Shown here: positions 33,799 to 44,295 of the stretch, piece after piece
Layout: every line of letters begins with the position of its first letter
Numbering within the stretch: position 1 is the stretch's first letter
Assembly (NCBI GenBank): GCA_902521355.1
Contig: CABYRT010000001.1
Coordinates: 1-57,799, forward strand
Reading direction: 5' to 3'
Source: an uncultured Pelagibacteraceae bacterium
GTDB lineage: Bacteria > Pseudomonadota > Alphaproteobacteria > Pelagibacterales > Pelagibacteraceae
DNA: 57,799 nucleotides
Notes under the pieces: model-generated
Told to the model about the DNA's origin: nothing
The model's input: the letters and a program-made list of their open reading frames with translations, nothing else
Databases searched by the model: none
Made by a program: the position numbers and the translations under genes

Positions 33799-34275
33799 AT
33801 GTTAAAAATGAGACTATCAATGGGAGGTACTAAAAAAAGGCCAGTATATAAAATTGTTGTGGCTGATAGTAGATTTCCAAGAGACGGAAGGTTTATAGAA
33901 AAATTAGGTTTTTATAATCCGTTATTACCGAAGGATAAAAAGGAAAGAATTGGATTAGATTCTGAGCGAATTAAATATTGGTTAGGTCAAGGAGCTCAGC
34001 CAACAACAAGAGTTGCAAGGTTATTGGGAGAAAACGATATAATGCCAATGCCTGAAAAAGGAAACAATCCTCAAAAAGCAATCCCTAAAAAAGATAGAAA
34101 AAAAGCTGATGAAGGTGGAGAAGCAAAACCAGAGGGAGATGCATCTAAACCAGCAGAAGCACCTAAGGAAGAAGCTAAACCAGCAGAAGCACCTAAGGAG
34201 GAAGCTAAACCAGCAGAAGCACCCAAGGAAGAAGCTAAACCAGCAGAAGCACCCAAGGAGGAAGAAAAAAAATAA
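33799..34275 (+). CDS. rpsP: Ribosomal protein bS16 with repetitive C-terminal tail
   Basis: Residues 1 to about 90 are normal bS16 ([36 protein letters not shown]). The remainder, about 65 residues, is a lysine/glutamate/alanine/proline tail containing four copies of the decapeptide [10 protein letters not shown]. Typical bS16 is 80-100 residues, so the tail nearly doubles it. A clear Shine-Dalgarno (AAGGAGATA) precedes the ATG. The stop codon overlaps the trmD start by one base, and rimM, usually between these genes, is missing. Confidence 0.96.
   Translation: MLKMRLSMGGTKKRPVYKIVVADSRFPRDGRFIEKLGFYNPLLPKDKKERIGLDSERIKYWLGQGAQPTTRVARLLGENDIMPMPEKGNNPQKAIPKKDRKKADEGGEAKPEGDASKPAEAPKEEAKPAEAPKEEAKPAEAPKEEAKPAEAPKEEEKK
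34141..34260 (+). repeat. Four tandem 30-bp repeats in the rpsP tail
   Basis: Four consecutive 30-bp units (34141-34170, 34171-34200, 34201-34230, 34231-34260) each contain AAACCAGCAGAAGCACC and differ only at a few positions (CCT versus CCC, GAA versus GAG, and the first codons of unit 1). The unit length is a multiple of three, so gain or loss of copies keeps the reading frame. Likely length-variable between strains by slippage or recombination. Confidence 0.95.
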
Positions 34276-34970
34276 TGTTAGAAGCTCGTATATTCACACT
34301 CTATCCAGATTTTTTTCCAGGTTATTTAGGCCAAGGTATTTTTGGTAAAGCACTATCAGAGAATAAATGGAAAATAGATACTGTGGATATAAGAGAGTAT
34401 GCATTTGATAAGCATAAAACTGTTGATGACACTCCTTATGGAGGAGGTGAAGGTATGTTAATGAAAGCAGATGTATTAGCAAAATCAATAGATAAGAATG
34501 TTAAAGATGGAGAAAAGATTATTTATCTAAGTCCGAAGGGTAAGTTGTTCAATCATCAATTAGCAAAACAACTATCTCAAGAAAAAACAATAAATATAAT
34601 TTGTGGACACTTTGAAGGAGTTGATGAAAGATTGTTAAAAACAAGAAATATTGAGGAAGTAAGTATAGGAGACTTTGTTTTATCTGGAGGTGAAGGAGCT
34701 TCATTTGTAATTCTTGATGCAATTTTAAGATTTATTCCTGGTATTCTTGGTAATACAAATTCAGCTAAAGAAGAAAGTTTTGAAAACGGACTTTTAGAGT
34801 ATCCTCAATTTACAAAACCTCAAATATGGGAGGAAAAAAGTGTTCCAGATGTGCTATTATCAGGCGATCACGCCAAAATTAAAGACTGGCGTTTATCTCA
34901 ATCTGAGGCTATAACACGCGACCGAAGACCGGATTTGTGGCAATTATATAAAAAGACTAAAGAGAATTAA
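34275..34970 (+). CDS. trmD: tRNA (guanine-37-N1)-methyltransferase
   Basis: A 231-residue SPOUT-class methyltransferase with the TrmD landmarks [35 protein letters not shown] and the knot loop [11 protein letters not shown]. It makes m1G37 in tRNAs reading CNN codons and so prevents +1 frameshifting. It is coupled to rpsP by a TAATG overlap and is one base from rplS. Confidence 0.97.
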   Translation: MLEARIFTLYPDFFPGYLGQGIFGKALSENKWKIDTVDIREYAFDKHKTVDDTPYGGGEGMLMKADVLAKSIDKNVKDGEKIIYLSPKGKLFNHQLAKQLSQEKTINIICGHFEGVDERLLKTRNIEEVSIGDFVLSGGEGASFVILDAILRFIPGILGNTNSAKEESFENGLLEYPQFTKPQIWEEKSVPDVLLSGDHAKIKDWRLSQSEAITRDRRPDLWQLYKKTKEN

Positions 34971-34971
34971 A

Positions 34972-35553
34972 ATGAAGACAATTGAAGAAATTAATCAATC
35001 TAAAGTAAAAAAAATTATTTCTGAAAGAAAGCATCCAGAATTTTTCCCAGGTGATATTGTTAAAGTAGGAGTTAGAATAACTGAAGGAAAAAGAGATCGT
35101 ATTCAATATTTTGAAGGTGTGTGTATTGCGAAAAAAAATAGAGATATCAATTCTTCTTTTACTGTAAGAAAAATTTCTTTTGGTGAGGGTGTGGAAAGAA
35201 CATTTGCTTTATATAGTCCGATTGTAGATACAATTAAAGTTGTAAGGTCAGGAAAAGTTAGAAGAGCCAAGTTATATTATTTGAGAGATAGAACAGGTAA
35301 ATCTGCAAGAATTGCAGAAAAAATTAAAAAGAAAATAGGTATAGATGTCGAAACTAAGATTCACGAAGTAACAGAAGAAAATGTTATGCCTAATACAGAG
35401 CAAAAAACAGCAGACAGCCCACAAGATACCAATAAAGATGCTCCAAAAGTAGAAGCAAAAAAACCAGAAGAAAAAAAAGAAACTAAAAAAGAAACCCCAT
35501 CAGTAGAAAAAAAAACTGATGAAAAAAAAGAAAATCCTGAAGTAAAAAAATAA
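34972..35553 (+). CDS. rplS: Ribosomal protein bL19 with long charged C-terminal tail
   Basis: The first about 120 residues match bL19 ([50 protein letters not shown]). About 70 further residues form a low-complexity tail of Lys, Glu, Pro, Thr and Asp with [13 protein letters not shown] repeats. Typical bL19 is about 115-125 residues. bL19 sits at the 30S-50S interface. The extension parallels the one on bS16 encoded just upstream. Confidence 0.96.
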   Translation: MKTIEEINQSKVKKIISERKHPEFFPGDIVKVGVRITEGKRDRIQYFEGVCIAKKNRDINSSFTVRKISFGEGVERTFALYSPIVDTIKVVRSGKVRRAKLYYLRDRTGKSARIAEKIKKKIGIDVETKIHEVTEENVMPNTEQKTADSPQDTNKDAPKVEAKKPEEKKETKKETPSVEKKTDEKKENPEVKK

Positions 35554-35562
35554 TTTTTTACA

Positions 35563-36966
35563 ATGCCTCAAACTATATACGATAAAATATGGAATGATCA
35601 CCTTGTTCATCAACAAGAAGATGGGACTTCACTTTTATTTGTTGATAGACATTTAATTCATGAAGTTACTAGTCCACAAGCATTTGAAGGTTTAAGAAAT
35701 TCTAATAGAAAAGTTAGACAACCTTCTTTAACTTTAGCAGTAGCAGATCACAATGTTCCAACAACGGATAGATCAGTGCCTATTACTGACAAAGATTCAA
35801 AAATACAAATTGAGACACTAGAAAAAAACTGTGCAGAATTTGGAATAAATCTTTTTGGAATGAACGATAAAAGACAAGGAATAGTTCATATTATTGGTCC
35901 AGAACAGGGATTTACACAACCTGGAACTATTATCGTTTGTGGCGATAGTCACACAGCTACTCACGGAGCATTTGGTGCATTAGCATTTGGAATTGGAACT
36001 TCGGAAGTGGAACATGTCTTGGCAACACAGACTTTAGTTCAAAAAAAATCAAAAAATTTTAGAATAAACGTTAATGGATCTCTTCCTGTTGGAGTAACAT
36101 CTAAGGATGTAATATTACAAATAATCGGAAAAATTGGTACAGCTGGTGGAACTGGTTATGTAATTGAATATGCCGGAAACTTAATTTCGAATTTAAGTGT
36201 CGAACAAAGAATGACGATTTGCAATATGACAATTGAAGGTGGAGCAAGGGCTGGATTAATAGAACCAGATGAAAAAGTTTTTAATTATTTAAAAGGTAAA
36301 CCAATGTCTCCAAAGAATTCAAATTGGGACAAAGCATTAGAATATTGGAGTAAATTAAAGTCTGATGGTGATGCAGTATTTGACAAAGAAATCAGTCTTG
36401 AGGGCAAAGATATTAAACCAATGGTAACTTGGGGAACTTCGCCTCAGGATGTGGTAGATATTGATGGAATTGTTCCTGATCCTGAAAATGAGCTAAACGA
36501 AGACAGAAAAAATTCTATCAATAGATCATTAAAATATATGGGTTTAAAGCCGAAAACTAAAATAAAAGATATTAGAATTGATAAAGTTTTTATTGGAAGT
36601 TGCACAAATGGAAGAATCGAAGATCTAAGAGAAGCTGCGAAAATCTTAAAAGATAAAAAAATTGCTTCTCATGTAAATGCAATGATAGTTCCTGGTTCAG
36701 GATTAGTAAAACAACAAGCAGAGCAAGAAGGTTTAGATGTAATATTTAAAAATTCTGGATTTGAATGGCGTGAGCCAGGTTGTTCAATGTGTTTAGCTAT
36801 GAATGCAGATAAGTTGAAGCCAGAAGAAAGATGTGCATCAACATCAAATAGAAATTTTGAAGGAAGACAAGGTCGAGGTGGAAGAACACATTTAGTTAGC
36901 CCAGCTATGGCTGCTGCAGCTGCTATATCTGGAAATTTAGATGACGTTAGAAAATACAATAGTTAA
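35563..36966 (+). CDS. leuC: 3-isopropylmalate dehydratase large subunit
   Basis: A 467-residue aconitase-family protein with the [4Fe-4S] ligands Cys347 (SCTNGR), Cys407 and Cys410 (GCSMC), the same numbering as E. coli LeuC as I recall it. With LeuD it isomerises 2- to 3-isopropylmalate in leucine biosynthesis. It starts 9 bp after rplS, continuing the ribosomal/SRP run, an arrangement seen in other alphaproteobacteria. It is adjacent to leuD with no gap. Confidence 0.97.
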   Translation: MPQTIYDKIWNDHLVHQQEDGTSLLFVDRHLIHEVTSPQAFEGLRNSNRKVRQPSLTLAVADHNVPTTDRSVPITDKDSKIQIETLEKNCAEFGINLFGMNDKRQGIVHIIGPEQGFTQPGTIIVCGDSHTATHGAFGALAFGIGTSEVEHVLATQTLVQKKSKNFRINVNGSLPVGVTSKDVILQIIGKIGTAGGTGYVIEYAGNLISNLSVEQRMTICNMTIEGGARAGLIEPDEKVFNYLKGKPMSPKNSNWDKALEYWSKLKSDGDAVFDKEISLEGKDIKPMVTWGTSPQDVVDIDGIVPDPENELNEDRKNSINRSLKYMGLKPKTKIKDIRIDKVFIGSCTNGRIEDLREAAKILKDKKIASHVNAMIVPGSGLVKQQAEQEGLDVIFKNSGFEWREPGCSMCLAMNADKLKPEERCASTSNRNFEGRQGRGGRTHLVSPAMAAAAAISGNLDDVRKYNS

Positions 36967-37572
36967 ATGAACAAATTCTCAACATTAAAAAGTATTCCTG
37001 CATATTTACCAATTGTAAATATTGATACAGATATGATTATTCCAAAGCAATTTTTAAAAACAATAAAAAGAACAGGACTTGGAAAAAATTTATTTTATGA
37101 AATGAGATATGACGAAAGAGGTAAAGTAGTAGATGACTTTATCTTAAATAAATCCCCATATGATAATTCTAAGATTCTAATTGCAGGGAATAATTTTGGA
37201 TGTGGATCATCTAGAGAACATGCGCCATGGGCACTTTTAGACTTTGGTATCACTTGCGTTATAAGCACTAGTTACGCAGATATATTTTATAATAATTGTT
37301 TTAAAAATGGAATATTGCCCATTAAAGTTAATGATGAACAGATAAAAGAACTTTCTGAATATTCTAAGAGACAAGAAGAAATTGCAATAAACTTACCAGA
37401 TCAAAAAATAATTTTTGGAAATAAAGAAATCAAATTTGAATTAGATGAATTTAAAAAAAAATGTTTAATTGAGGGACTAGATGATATTGCACTGTCTTTG
37501 GAAAAGTCTAATAAAATAATTTCATTTGAAGAAAAATTAAAATCCGCAAAGCCTTGGATATTTAATGATTAA
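36967..37572 (+). CDS. leuD: 3-isopropylmalate dehydratase small subunit
   Basis: The 201-residue swivel-domain subunit contains the family segments [16 protein letters not shown] and [17 protein letters not shown]. It partners LeuC. Length is normal, its start abuts the leuC stop and it overlaps leuB by 8 bp, so leuCDB is one translational unit. Confidence 0.97.
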   Translation: MNKFSTLKSIPAYLPIVNIDTDMIIPKQFLKTIKRTGLGKNLFYEMRYDERGKVVDDFILNKSPYDNSKILIAGNNFGCGSSREHAPWALLDFGITCVISTSYADIFYNNCFKNGILPIKVNDEQIKELSEYSKRQEEIAINLPDQKIIFGNKEIKFELDEFKKKCLIEGLDDIALSLEKSNKIISFEEKLKSAKPWIFND

Positions 37573-38674
37573 AGTCAAAAAAAGAAAATTCTTATTATTA
37601 CCAGGTGATGGTATAGGTCCTGAGGTTATTGGTGAAGTTAAAAAAATTATAACTTGGTTTAATGTAAATAAATCTCTTGATTTTGATATGGAAGAAGCTT
37701 TAGTTGGTGGAGCATCTTACGACAAGCACGGAACGCCTATTACCGATGAAGTATTTTATAAATCATTAGAATGTGAAGCAGTCATTTTAGGAGCTGTGGG
37801 TGGACCAAAATATGATAATTTAGATTTTGCCAAAAGACCTGAGAGAGCTCTTCTTAAGCTAAGAAAAGAATTAAAATTATTTGCAAATTTGAGGCCTGCA
37901 ATTTGTTTTAAACAATTAGTTGAGGCATCTACGCTAAAACCTGAAATCGTATCCGGTCTAGACATAATGATTGTTAGAGAATTGACAGGTGGTATTTATT
38001 TTGGTGAGCCGAGAGGTATCAAGCCAATTGATAATGGTGAACGTAAAGGAATAAACACTCATACTTATACCTCATCAGAAATTAAAAGAGTTGCTAGAGT
38101 TGCATTTGATTTAGCAAAGAAGAGAAACAATAAAGTTACTTCCTGTGAAAAATCGAATGTTATGGAAGCAGGTCAATTATGGAAAGAGGAAGTTCAAAAT
38201 CTTCACGATAAAGAATTTAAAGATGTTGAATTAAATCATATGCTTGCAGATAATTGTGCAATGCAACTTTTGAGAAATCCAAAGCAATTTGATGTAATTG
38301 TGACAGATAATTTGTTTGGTGATATGTTGTCAGATGAAGCATCTATGCTGACGGGATCTTTAGGTTTATTACCTTCAGCTTCTCTAGGTGCAAAAAATAA
38401 AGATGGTGAAATGAGAGCAATGTATGAGCCTGTTCATGGATCTGCTCCAGACATTGCTGGAAAAGGGATAGCAAATCCAATTGCAACTATCTTGAGTTTT
38501 GCAATGGCTTTGAGGTACTCTCTTGACTTAGATAAAGAAGCTGATGACTTAGAAAAAGCAGTGCAAAATGTACTAGATGATGGGTTAAGAACTAAAGATA
38601 TTATGTCAAAAGGAACAAAAGAAACTTCAACTTCTGGTATGGGAGATGCGATTATTGCATATTTGCAAAAATAA
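37565..38674 (+). CDS. leuB: 3-isopropylmalate dehydrogenase
   Basis: A 369-residue NAD-dependent beta-decarboxylating dehydrogenase with [10 protein letters not shown] at the N-terminus, the substrate-binding arginines in [16 protein letters not shown] and [11 protein letters not shown], the metal-binding region [13 protein letters not shown] and the NAD motif [14 protein letters not shown]. It catalyses the oxidative decarboxylation step of leucine biosynthesis. An unusually basic start (KVKKRKF) is present. It closes the leu run, with dmdC beginning 32 bp later. Confidence 0.97.
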   Translation: MIKVKKRKFLLLPGDGIGPEVIGEVKKIITWFNVNKSLDFDMEEALVGGASYDKHGTPITDEVFYKSLECEAVILGAVGGPKYDNLDFAKRPERALLKLRKELKLFANLRPAICFKQLVEASTLKPEIVSGLDIMIVRELTGGIYFGEPRGIKPIDNGERKGINTHTYTSSEIKRVARVAFDLAKKRNNKVTSCEKSNVMEAGQLWKEEVQNLHDKEFKDVELNHMLADNCAMQLLRNPKQFDVIVTDNLFGDMLSDEASMLTGSLGLLPSASLGAKNKDGEMRAMYEPVHGSAPDIAGKGIANPIATILSFAMALRYSLDLDKEADDLEKAVQNVLDDGLRTKDIMSKGTKETSTSGMGDAIIAYLQK

Positions 38675-38706
38675 AAAAATTAACTTAATTTGATACTATT
38701 AAATTT

Positions 38707-40467
38707 ATGACTGTTTATTCCGCACCTGTGAAAGATATGATGTTCTTATTTGAACATCTAAAAGATAATAAAAATTATAACGAAATTGAAAAATATAAAG
38801 AAGTCACTTCTGATTTAGTAAAAGATATCTTAGAGGAAGCTGCAAAAATTAATGAAGAAATGCTTCTTCCTTTAGCAAAAGCTGGAGACGAAAATCCTTG
38901 TGTCTATGAAAATGGAGTAGTTAGAACCCCTCCAGGTTATAAAGAGGCATATTCAAAATTTATAGAAGATGGATGGGTATCTTTAACTTGTGATCCAAAA
39001 TATGGTGGTCAAGGAATGCCAAAAACTGTAAGTGCTTTTTTTGATGAAATGCTTTCATCATCAAGTTTATCTTTTAAATTATATAGTGAATTAAGTATAG
39101 GTGCATACAATTGTATTTTGAGTCATGCATCTGAAGAAATCAAAAACACATATCTTCCTAAAATTGTTGAGGGTAAATGGAGTGGAACAATGTGTTTAAC
39201 AGAGCCTCAATGTGGAACAGACTTAGGATTAATAAAAACAAAGGCAATTAAAAATGAAAATGGTACTTATAATATAAGTGGACAAAAAATCTTTATTACT
39301 TCTGGTGACCACGATTTAACTGAAAATATTATACACCTTGTTTTAGCAAGAACGCAGGACGCACCAAAAGGAACGAAGGGAATAAGTTTATTTTTAGTAC
39401 CAAAATATGAAATTAATGATGATGGATCAATTGGTCCAAGAAACGGCGTCAATACTGTTTCAATTGAATCAAAAATGGGTATTAAAGGTTCACCCGCATG
39501 TGTATTAAGTTTTGATGATGCCAAAGGGTATATGATCGGACCAGAGAACAAAGGCTTAAATTCTATGTTTACAATGATGAACTTAGAAAGAATCGTTGTC
39601 GGTATACAAGGATTAGGTCTATCTGAAACAGCTTATCAAACTGCTTTAAGTTATTCTAAAGAGAGAAAACAAGGTAAATCAAATAATAATTCTAATGGAG
39701 AAACAGATTTAATTATTAAGCACGCAGATATTCGAAGAAGTTTATTAAATATGAAGTCTATAATTGAGGGAGAAAGATCCTTATCTTTTTGGATGGCTCA
39801 GCAGGTAGATGTAAGCTTAAGTCATAGTTCAGAGGAAGTAAAAAAAGATGCATCGGATATTGTAGGTCTTATGACCCCAGTAATTAAGTCATTTTTTACA
39901 GATATGGGTATGGAAATAACCAATGAAGCAATTCAGGTTTTTGGTGGCTATGGTTATACCAAAGACCAAGGGATAGAACAATTATTTAGAGATAATAGAA
40001 TTACACCTATTTACGAAGGAACTAATTCTGTGCAGGCAATTGATTTTGTATTTAGAAAAATTAGTCAGAAAAAAGTTTTTGAAAATTTTATGAAATATGT
40101 AGATACAGAAATTCAAAATTGTTCAAAAGTAGATAATTTAAATGAACATGTAAAAAAAATATCTGAATTAAAAAATAAATTGTCAGATTTCACCGACTGG
40201 ATATCTCCTAATGGCAATACGCCAAAAGACGATATAAGTGCATCATGTAATGATTATTTAAGATTTTTTGGTTATTTTTGTCTTTCATTTATATGGCTAA
40301 AAACAATGAGAAAAAGCTATGAAAATTTGGAAAACAATAAAGAGTTTTATGAAGATAAATTAAATACAGGAAATTATTATTTTGACAAAATTTTGCCTAG
40401 AGCTGAGAGCCATTATAAATCTGCTATTTCTGGTAGTAAATATACTATGAGCGCAAAATTTAACTGA
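38707..40467 (+). CDS. dmdC: 3-methylmercaptopropionyl-CoA dehydrogenase
   Basis: A 586-residue acyl-CoA dehydrogenase of the long, DmdC-type subgroup. It contains MCLTEPQCGTDLG, the FAD-binding region around GQKIFITSG, and the presumed catalytic base Glu437 in PIYEGTNSVQAIDF. It would oxidise MMPA-CoA to methylthioacryloyl-CoA, releasing electrons to ETF. The immediate neighbours, a CoA ligase and a DmdA, make this assignment strong; without them it would be a generic acyl-CoA dehydrogenase. Its stop overlaps the start of dmdB. Confidence 0.9.
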   Translation: MTVYSAPVKDMMFLFEHLKDNKNYNEIEKYKEVTSDLVKDILEEAAKINEEMLLPLAKAGDENPCVYENGVVRTPPGYKEAYSKFIEDGWVSLTCDPKYGGQGMPKTVSAFFDEMLSSSSLSFKLYSELSIGAYNCILSHASEEIKNTYLPKIVEGKWSGTMCLTEPQCGTDLGLIKTKAIKNENGTYNISGQKIFITSGDHDLTENIIHLVLARTQDAPKGTKGISLFLVPKYEINDDGSIGPRNGVNTVSIESKMGIKGSPACVLSFDDAKGYMIGPENKGLNSMFTMMNLERIVVGIQGLGLSETAYQTALSYSKERKQGKSNNNSNGETDLIIKHADIRRSLLNMKSIIEGERSLSFWMAQQVDVSLSHSSEEVKKDASDIVGLMTPVIKSFFTDMGMEITNEAIQVFGGYGYTKDQGIEQLFRDNRITPIYEGTNSVQAIDFVFRKISQKKVFENFMKYVDTEIQNCSKVDNLNEHVKKISELKNKLSDFTDWISPNGNTPKDDISASCNDYLRFFGYFCLSFIWLKTMRKSYENLENNKEFYEDKLNTGNYYFDKILPRAESHYKSAISGSKYTMSAKFN

Positions 40468-42095
40468 TGAATAAATATAATCAGAACTTAGATAAAAATC
40501 CTTCAAATTATGTCCCGTTAACACCGCTTAGCTTTCTAGAAAGAGCAAAAGACATTTATCCAAATTATGAGGCTTTAGTATATGAAACAAAATCTTTCAC
40601 GTGGACTGAAGTATTTAACAGGTGCATCAAATTTGCAAGTGCACTAGAGAAAATTGGTATTGTTGAAGGAGACACAGTTTCAGTTATGACCTTTAATACT
40701 CCAGAGATTTTTGAAGCACATTATTCAGTTCCTATGACAGGAGCCGTTTTAAATACAATTAATTCAAGACTTGATGCAAAAACTGTTGCTTATATTTTAG
40801 AACACAGTGAAGCAAAAGTATTAATAATAGATAGACAATTGCATGCAGTTGCAGAAAAGGCTTTATCAACTTTAAAAGAAAAACCAATCGTAATTGATGT
40901 TCAGGATGATTTTGCTGATCAATCCTTGTTAAAAAAAATTGGAGATAGAGAATATGAGGAATTTTTAAGCACAGGTGATGAAAATTATATTTGGAAAAAA
41001 CCAAAGGATGAATGGCAAGCAATTTCTTTAAGTTATACGTCTGGAACAACCGGAAATCCAAAAGGTGTTGTTTATCATCATAGAGGCTCTTATTTGATGT
41101 CAACAGGTAGTGCTGTTGCTTGGAATATGCCAAATAGATTAAATTTTTTAACAGTTGTACCAATGTTCCACTGTAATGGATGGGGGTACCCGTGGACAAT
41201 ACCAATGTTAAATGGAAAAACAGTTTGTTTAAGAGCTATTGATGTAAAAAAAATATTTGAATTAATTGAAAAGCACGGCATTACCCATTTTGGAGGTGCT
41301 CCTATTGTACTTAATATGATAACAGGTGCATCACAAAATGACATCAAAGAATTAAAAAACAAAGTTTATGTTTTAACTGCTGGAGCACCACCTCCAAGTA
41401 TTATTTTCAAAAAAATGAAAGCATTAGGATTTGAGGTAATGCATGTCTACGGTTTAACAGAAACATATGGACATGTTTTACAATGTGCTTGGAATGATGA
41501 ATGGAATGGTTTTGAAGAAGATAAAATTAATGAAATTAAAGCAAGGCAAGGTGTGAGATTTCCAAACACAGAAGGAGTAGTTGTTTTAGATCCAGAAACT
41601 ATGAAACCAGTGCCTAAGGATGGAGAAACCATTGGCGAGATAATGATCAAAGGTAATGTTGTTATGAAAGGATATTTTAAGGACAAAGAGGCTACTGAAA
41701 AGGCTATGAAAGATGGATGGTTTCACTCTGGCGATTTGGCAGTTATTTATCCAGATGGATACATCAAGGTTAAAGATAGGTCGAAAGATATTATTATTTC
41801 AGGTGGAGAGAATATTTCTTCTATCGAAATCGAAAACACACTTTCTAAGCACCCAGCTGTTTCAATTGTTGCAGTAGTAGCAAAACCAGATGAGAAATGG
41901 GGAGAAGTTCCATGCGCATTTATAGAGAAAGTGGCAGATAAAGAGACAAATGAAAAAGAATTAATCGATTTTTGTAGAGAAACTCTAGCAGGGTTCAAAA
42001 TTCCAAAAAAAATAGACTTCTGTGAACTTCCAAAAACATCAACAGGAAAAATCCAAAAATTTGAATTAAGAAAAAGAGCTAAGGAACTTAATTAG
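40467..42095 (+). CDS. dmdB: 3-methylmercaptopropionate-CoA ligase
   Basis: A 542-residue AMP-forming ligase of the medium-chain type. Motifs are YTSGTTGNPKG, HVYGLTETYG, WFHSGDLAVIYPDGYIKVKDRSKDIIISGGENIS and the C-terminal catalytic lysine in PKTSTGKIQK. It activates MMPA, the product of DmdA, to MMPA-CoA. The dmdC-dmdB-dmdA order and a one-base overlap with dmdC indicate a pathway operon. The ligase may also accept other short fatty acids. Confidence 0.9.
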   Translation: MNKYNQNLDKNPSNYVPLTPLSFLERAKDIYPNYEALVYETKSFTWTEVFNRCIKFASALEKIGIVEGDTVSVMTFNTPEIFEAHYSVPMTGAVLNTINSRLDAKTVAYILEHSEAKVLIIDRQLHAVAEKALSTLKEKPIVIDVQDDFADQSLLKKIGDREYEEFLSTGDENYIWKKPKDEWQAISLSYTSGTTGNPKGVVYHHRGSYLMSTGSAVAWNMPNRLNFLTVVPMFHCNGWGYPWTIPMLNGKTVCLRAIDVKKIFELIEKHGITHFGGAPIVLNMITGASQNDIKELKNKVYVLTAGAPPPSIIFKKMKALGFEVMHVYGLTETYGHVLQCAWNDEWNGFEEDKINEIKARQGVRFPNTEGVVVLDPETMKPVPKDGETIGEIMIKGNVVMKGYFKDKEATEKAMKDGWFHSGDLAVIYPDGYIKVKDRSKDIIISGGENISSIEIENTLSKHPAVSIVAVVAKPDEKWGEVPCAFIEKVADKETNEKELIDFCRETLAGFKIPKKIDFCELPKTSTGKIQKFELRKRAKELN

Positions 42096-42160
42096 ATTTC
42101 TTTCAAATAAACAACTTACTTTCTTTACAAATAGATAAAAAGATGACACTAAGCTAAAAA

Positions 42161-43270
42161 ATGAAAAACTTTTCAATTGCAAAATCAAGAAGACTTAGAG
42201 GTACGCCTTATACATCAAGAATTGAAAAACAAGGTGTTACAGCTTACACAATATACAATCATATGTTGCTTCCTGCTGCATTTGGTTCTTTAGAAGACTC
42301 ATATCATCATTTAAAAGAGCATGTTCAAGTTTGGGATGTGGCTGCTGAAAGACAAGTAGAGATTACTGGAAAAGATGCTGCAAAATTGGTTCAACTTATG
42401 ACTTGTAGAGATCTTTCGAAATCAAAAGATGGAAGATGTTATTATTGTCCAATCATAGATGATAATGCTGGATTAATTAATGATCCAGTTGTTCTAAGAT
42501 TTAATGAGAATAAATGGTGGGTTTCTATTGCAGATACGGATGTAATCTTATTTGCAAAAGGATTGGCAATTGGAAATAAATTTGATGTAAATATTATCGA
42601 ACCCGAAGTTGACATTATGGCTGTGCAAGGGCCTAAATCATTTAAATTAATGGAAAAAGTTTTTGGTGAAAAAATAACAAATTTAAAATTTTTTGGTTTT
42701 GATTATTTTGATTTTGCTGGAGCCAAACATTTAATTGCTCAATCAGGATGGTCTAAACAAGGTGGATATGAAATATATGTAGAGAATAATGAGGCGGGTT
42801 TAAAACTATACGATCATTTATTTGAAATCGGAGATGAGTTTAATATTAGAGCAGGATGTCCTAATTTAATTGAACGTATCGAAAGTGGATTACTTTCTCA
42901 AGGAAACGATATGGACAATGGAGACAACCCATATGAATGTGGCTTTGATAAATATATTAATATTGATAGTGATGTTGAATTTTTAGGAAAAGAGAAATTA
43001 AAAAAAATAAAGTCTGAAGGAATTAAAAGAAGACTAATGGGCGTTAAAATTGATACTGATAAAATAAGCGTAACTGGTTCAATGAATTTAACAGATGAAA
43101 AAAATAATATAATCGGAGAACTAAGATCAGGTTGTTACAATCCAACTTTTAAACAGGTAATTGGTATAGCTATGATAAAAAAACCATATTTTGAAGCAAA
43201 GCAAACATTCAAAATTGATATAAATGGTAATAGTTTTAACGGAACAGTTTGCGATTTACCTTTCATTTAG
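42161..43270 (+). CDS. dmdA: Dimethylsulfoniopropionate demethylase
   Basis: A 369-residue GcvT-fold tetrahydrofolate-dependent methyltransferase. The DmdA-specific features I recognise are the N-terminus with [18 protein letters not shown], the region [33 protein letters not shown] and [13 protein letters not shown]; the length equals the Pelagibacter enzyme. It moves one methyl group from DMSP to THF, making MMPA and committing DMSP sulfur to assimilation rather than DMS release. It is preceded by a 65-bp AT-rich gap, the only sizeable gap in the cluster, which could hold its own promoter, and followed 14 bp later by asd. Confidence 0.93.
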   Translation: MKNFSIAKSRRLRGTPYTSRIEKQGVTAYTIYNHMLLPAAFGSLEDSYHHLKEHVQVWDVAAERQVEITGKDAAKLVQLMTCRDLSKSKDGRCYYCPIIDDNAGLINDPVVLRFNENKWWVSIADTDVILFAKGLAIGNKFDVNIIEPEVDIMAVQGPKSFKLMEKVFGEKITNLKFFGFDYFDFAGAKHLIAQSGWSKQGGYEIYVENNEAGLKLYDHLFEIGDEFNIRAGCPNLIERIESGLLSQGNDMDNGDNPYECGFDKYINIDSDVEFLGKEKLKKIKSEGIKRRLMGVKIDTDKISVTGSMNLTDEKNNIIGELRSGCYNPTFKQVIGIAMIKKPYFEAKQTFKIDINGNSFNGTVCDLPFI

Positions 43271-43284
43271 TATAAATCTTTAAA

Positions 43285-44295
43285 ATGACTAATATAGCTA
43301 TCATCGGTGCAACCGGTAATGTTGGAAGAAAGACACTAGAAGTTATAGAAAAAAAGGATATTAAATTTAATAACCTTTTTTTAGTAGCTTCTTCTAATAG
43401 TGCTGGAAAAAAAATAAGTTTTAAGGGCAAAGATTATGAAGTCCATGATCTTGAAAAATACGATTTTTCAAATGCAAATATAACTTTTTTTGCAGCAGGT
43501 GGTAAAATTGCAGAACAATATGCAGAAAGTGCAGCAAAATTAACAACTGTAATTGATAATTCTAGTTTTTTTAGAATGGATCCTGACGTTCCACTTATTG
43601 TACCTCAAGTGAATGCAGAAAAAATTAATGAAATGAAAAAAAATATTGTGGCAAATCCTAACTGCTCAACAGCTCAGTTAGTATTAGCTCTTAAACCATT
43701 ACATGATTTATATAAAATAAAAAGAGTAATAGTTTCCACCTATCAATCTGTTTCTGGAGGCGGAAAAGCACCTATGGATGAATTGATTGAACAAACTAAA
43801 TCTTATCTTGATGGAAATTCTGTTGAATCTATAAATTTTACTAAACAAATAGCTTTCAATATCATTCCTCACATTGATGTTTTTTCGGATGATGGATACA
43901 CAAAAGAAGAATTGAAAATGACTAATGAAACAAAAAAAATACTGGACAAAAATATAGAGCTAACAGCTACGTGCGTTAGAATTCCTGTTCTTGTATCACA
44001 TTCAGAGTCAGTAAATATAGAGTTTGAAAATCCTTATTCTTTAGAACAAATCAGAGAAGCATTAAATAATGCTGATGGTTGTAAAGTTATAGATAAAAGA
44101 GAAAATGGAGGATATAGTACTCCAATAGAAGCAACTGGTAGTGATGAAACATTTATCTCAAGAATTAGAGATGATAAAACAAAAGAGAATTCAATTAATT
44201 TGTGGATCGTTTCAGATAACCTATTAAGAGGCGCCGCATTAAATTCTGTTGAAATTGCAGAAACAATAATGAAAGCAAATCAAAATGGAAAATAA
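43285..44295 (+). CDS. asd: Aspartate-semialdehyde dehydrogenase
   Basis: A 336-residue enzyme with the NADP motif GATGNVGR, catalytic Cys127 in NPNCSTAQ and the substrate-binding segment around RIPVLVSHSESVN. It reduces aspartyl phosphate to aspartate semialdehyde, the branch point to lysine/DAP, threonine and methionine. It overlaps sdhC by 11 bp, so it is tied to the TCA operon. Confidence 0.96.
   Translation: MTNIAIIGATGNVGRKTLEVIEKKDIKFNNLFLVASSNSAGKKISFKGKDYEVHDLEKYDFSNANITFFAAGGKIAEQYAESAAKLTTVIDNSSFFRMDPDVPLIVPQVNAEKINEMKKNIVANPNCSTAQLVLALKPLHDLYKIKRVIVSTYQSVSGGGKAPMDELIEQTKSYLDGNSVESINFTKQIAFNIIPHIDVFSDDGYTKEELKMTNETKKILDKNIELTATCVRIPVLVSHSESVNIEFENPYSLEQIREALNNADGCKVIDKRENGGYSTPIEATGSDETFISRIRDDKTKENSINLWIVSDNLLRGAALNSVEIAETIMKANQNGK

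Noticed and set aside
34141..34260. The 30-bp repeats as a CRISPR array
   Set aside because: The units are contiguous with no spacers and are in frame within rpsP.
40759..41205. A 148-codon minus-strand frame inside dmdB
   Set aside because: Low-complexity Leu/His-rich product that is the mirror of a conserved ligase domain.
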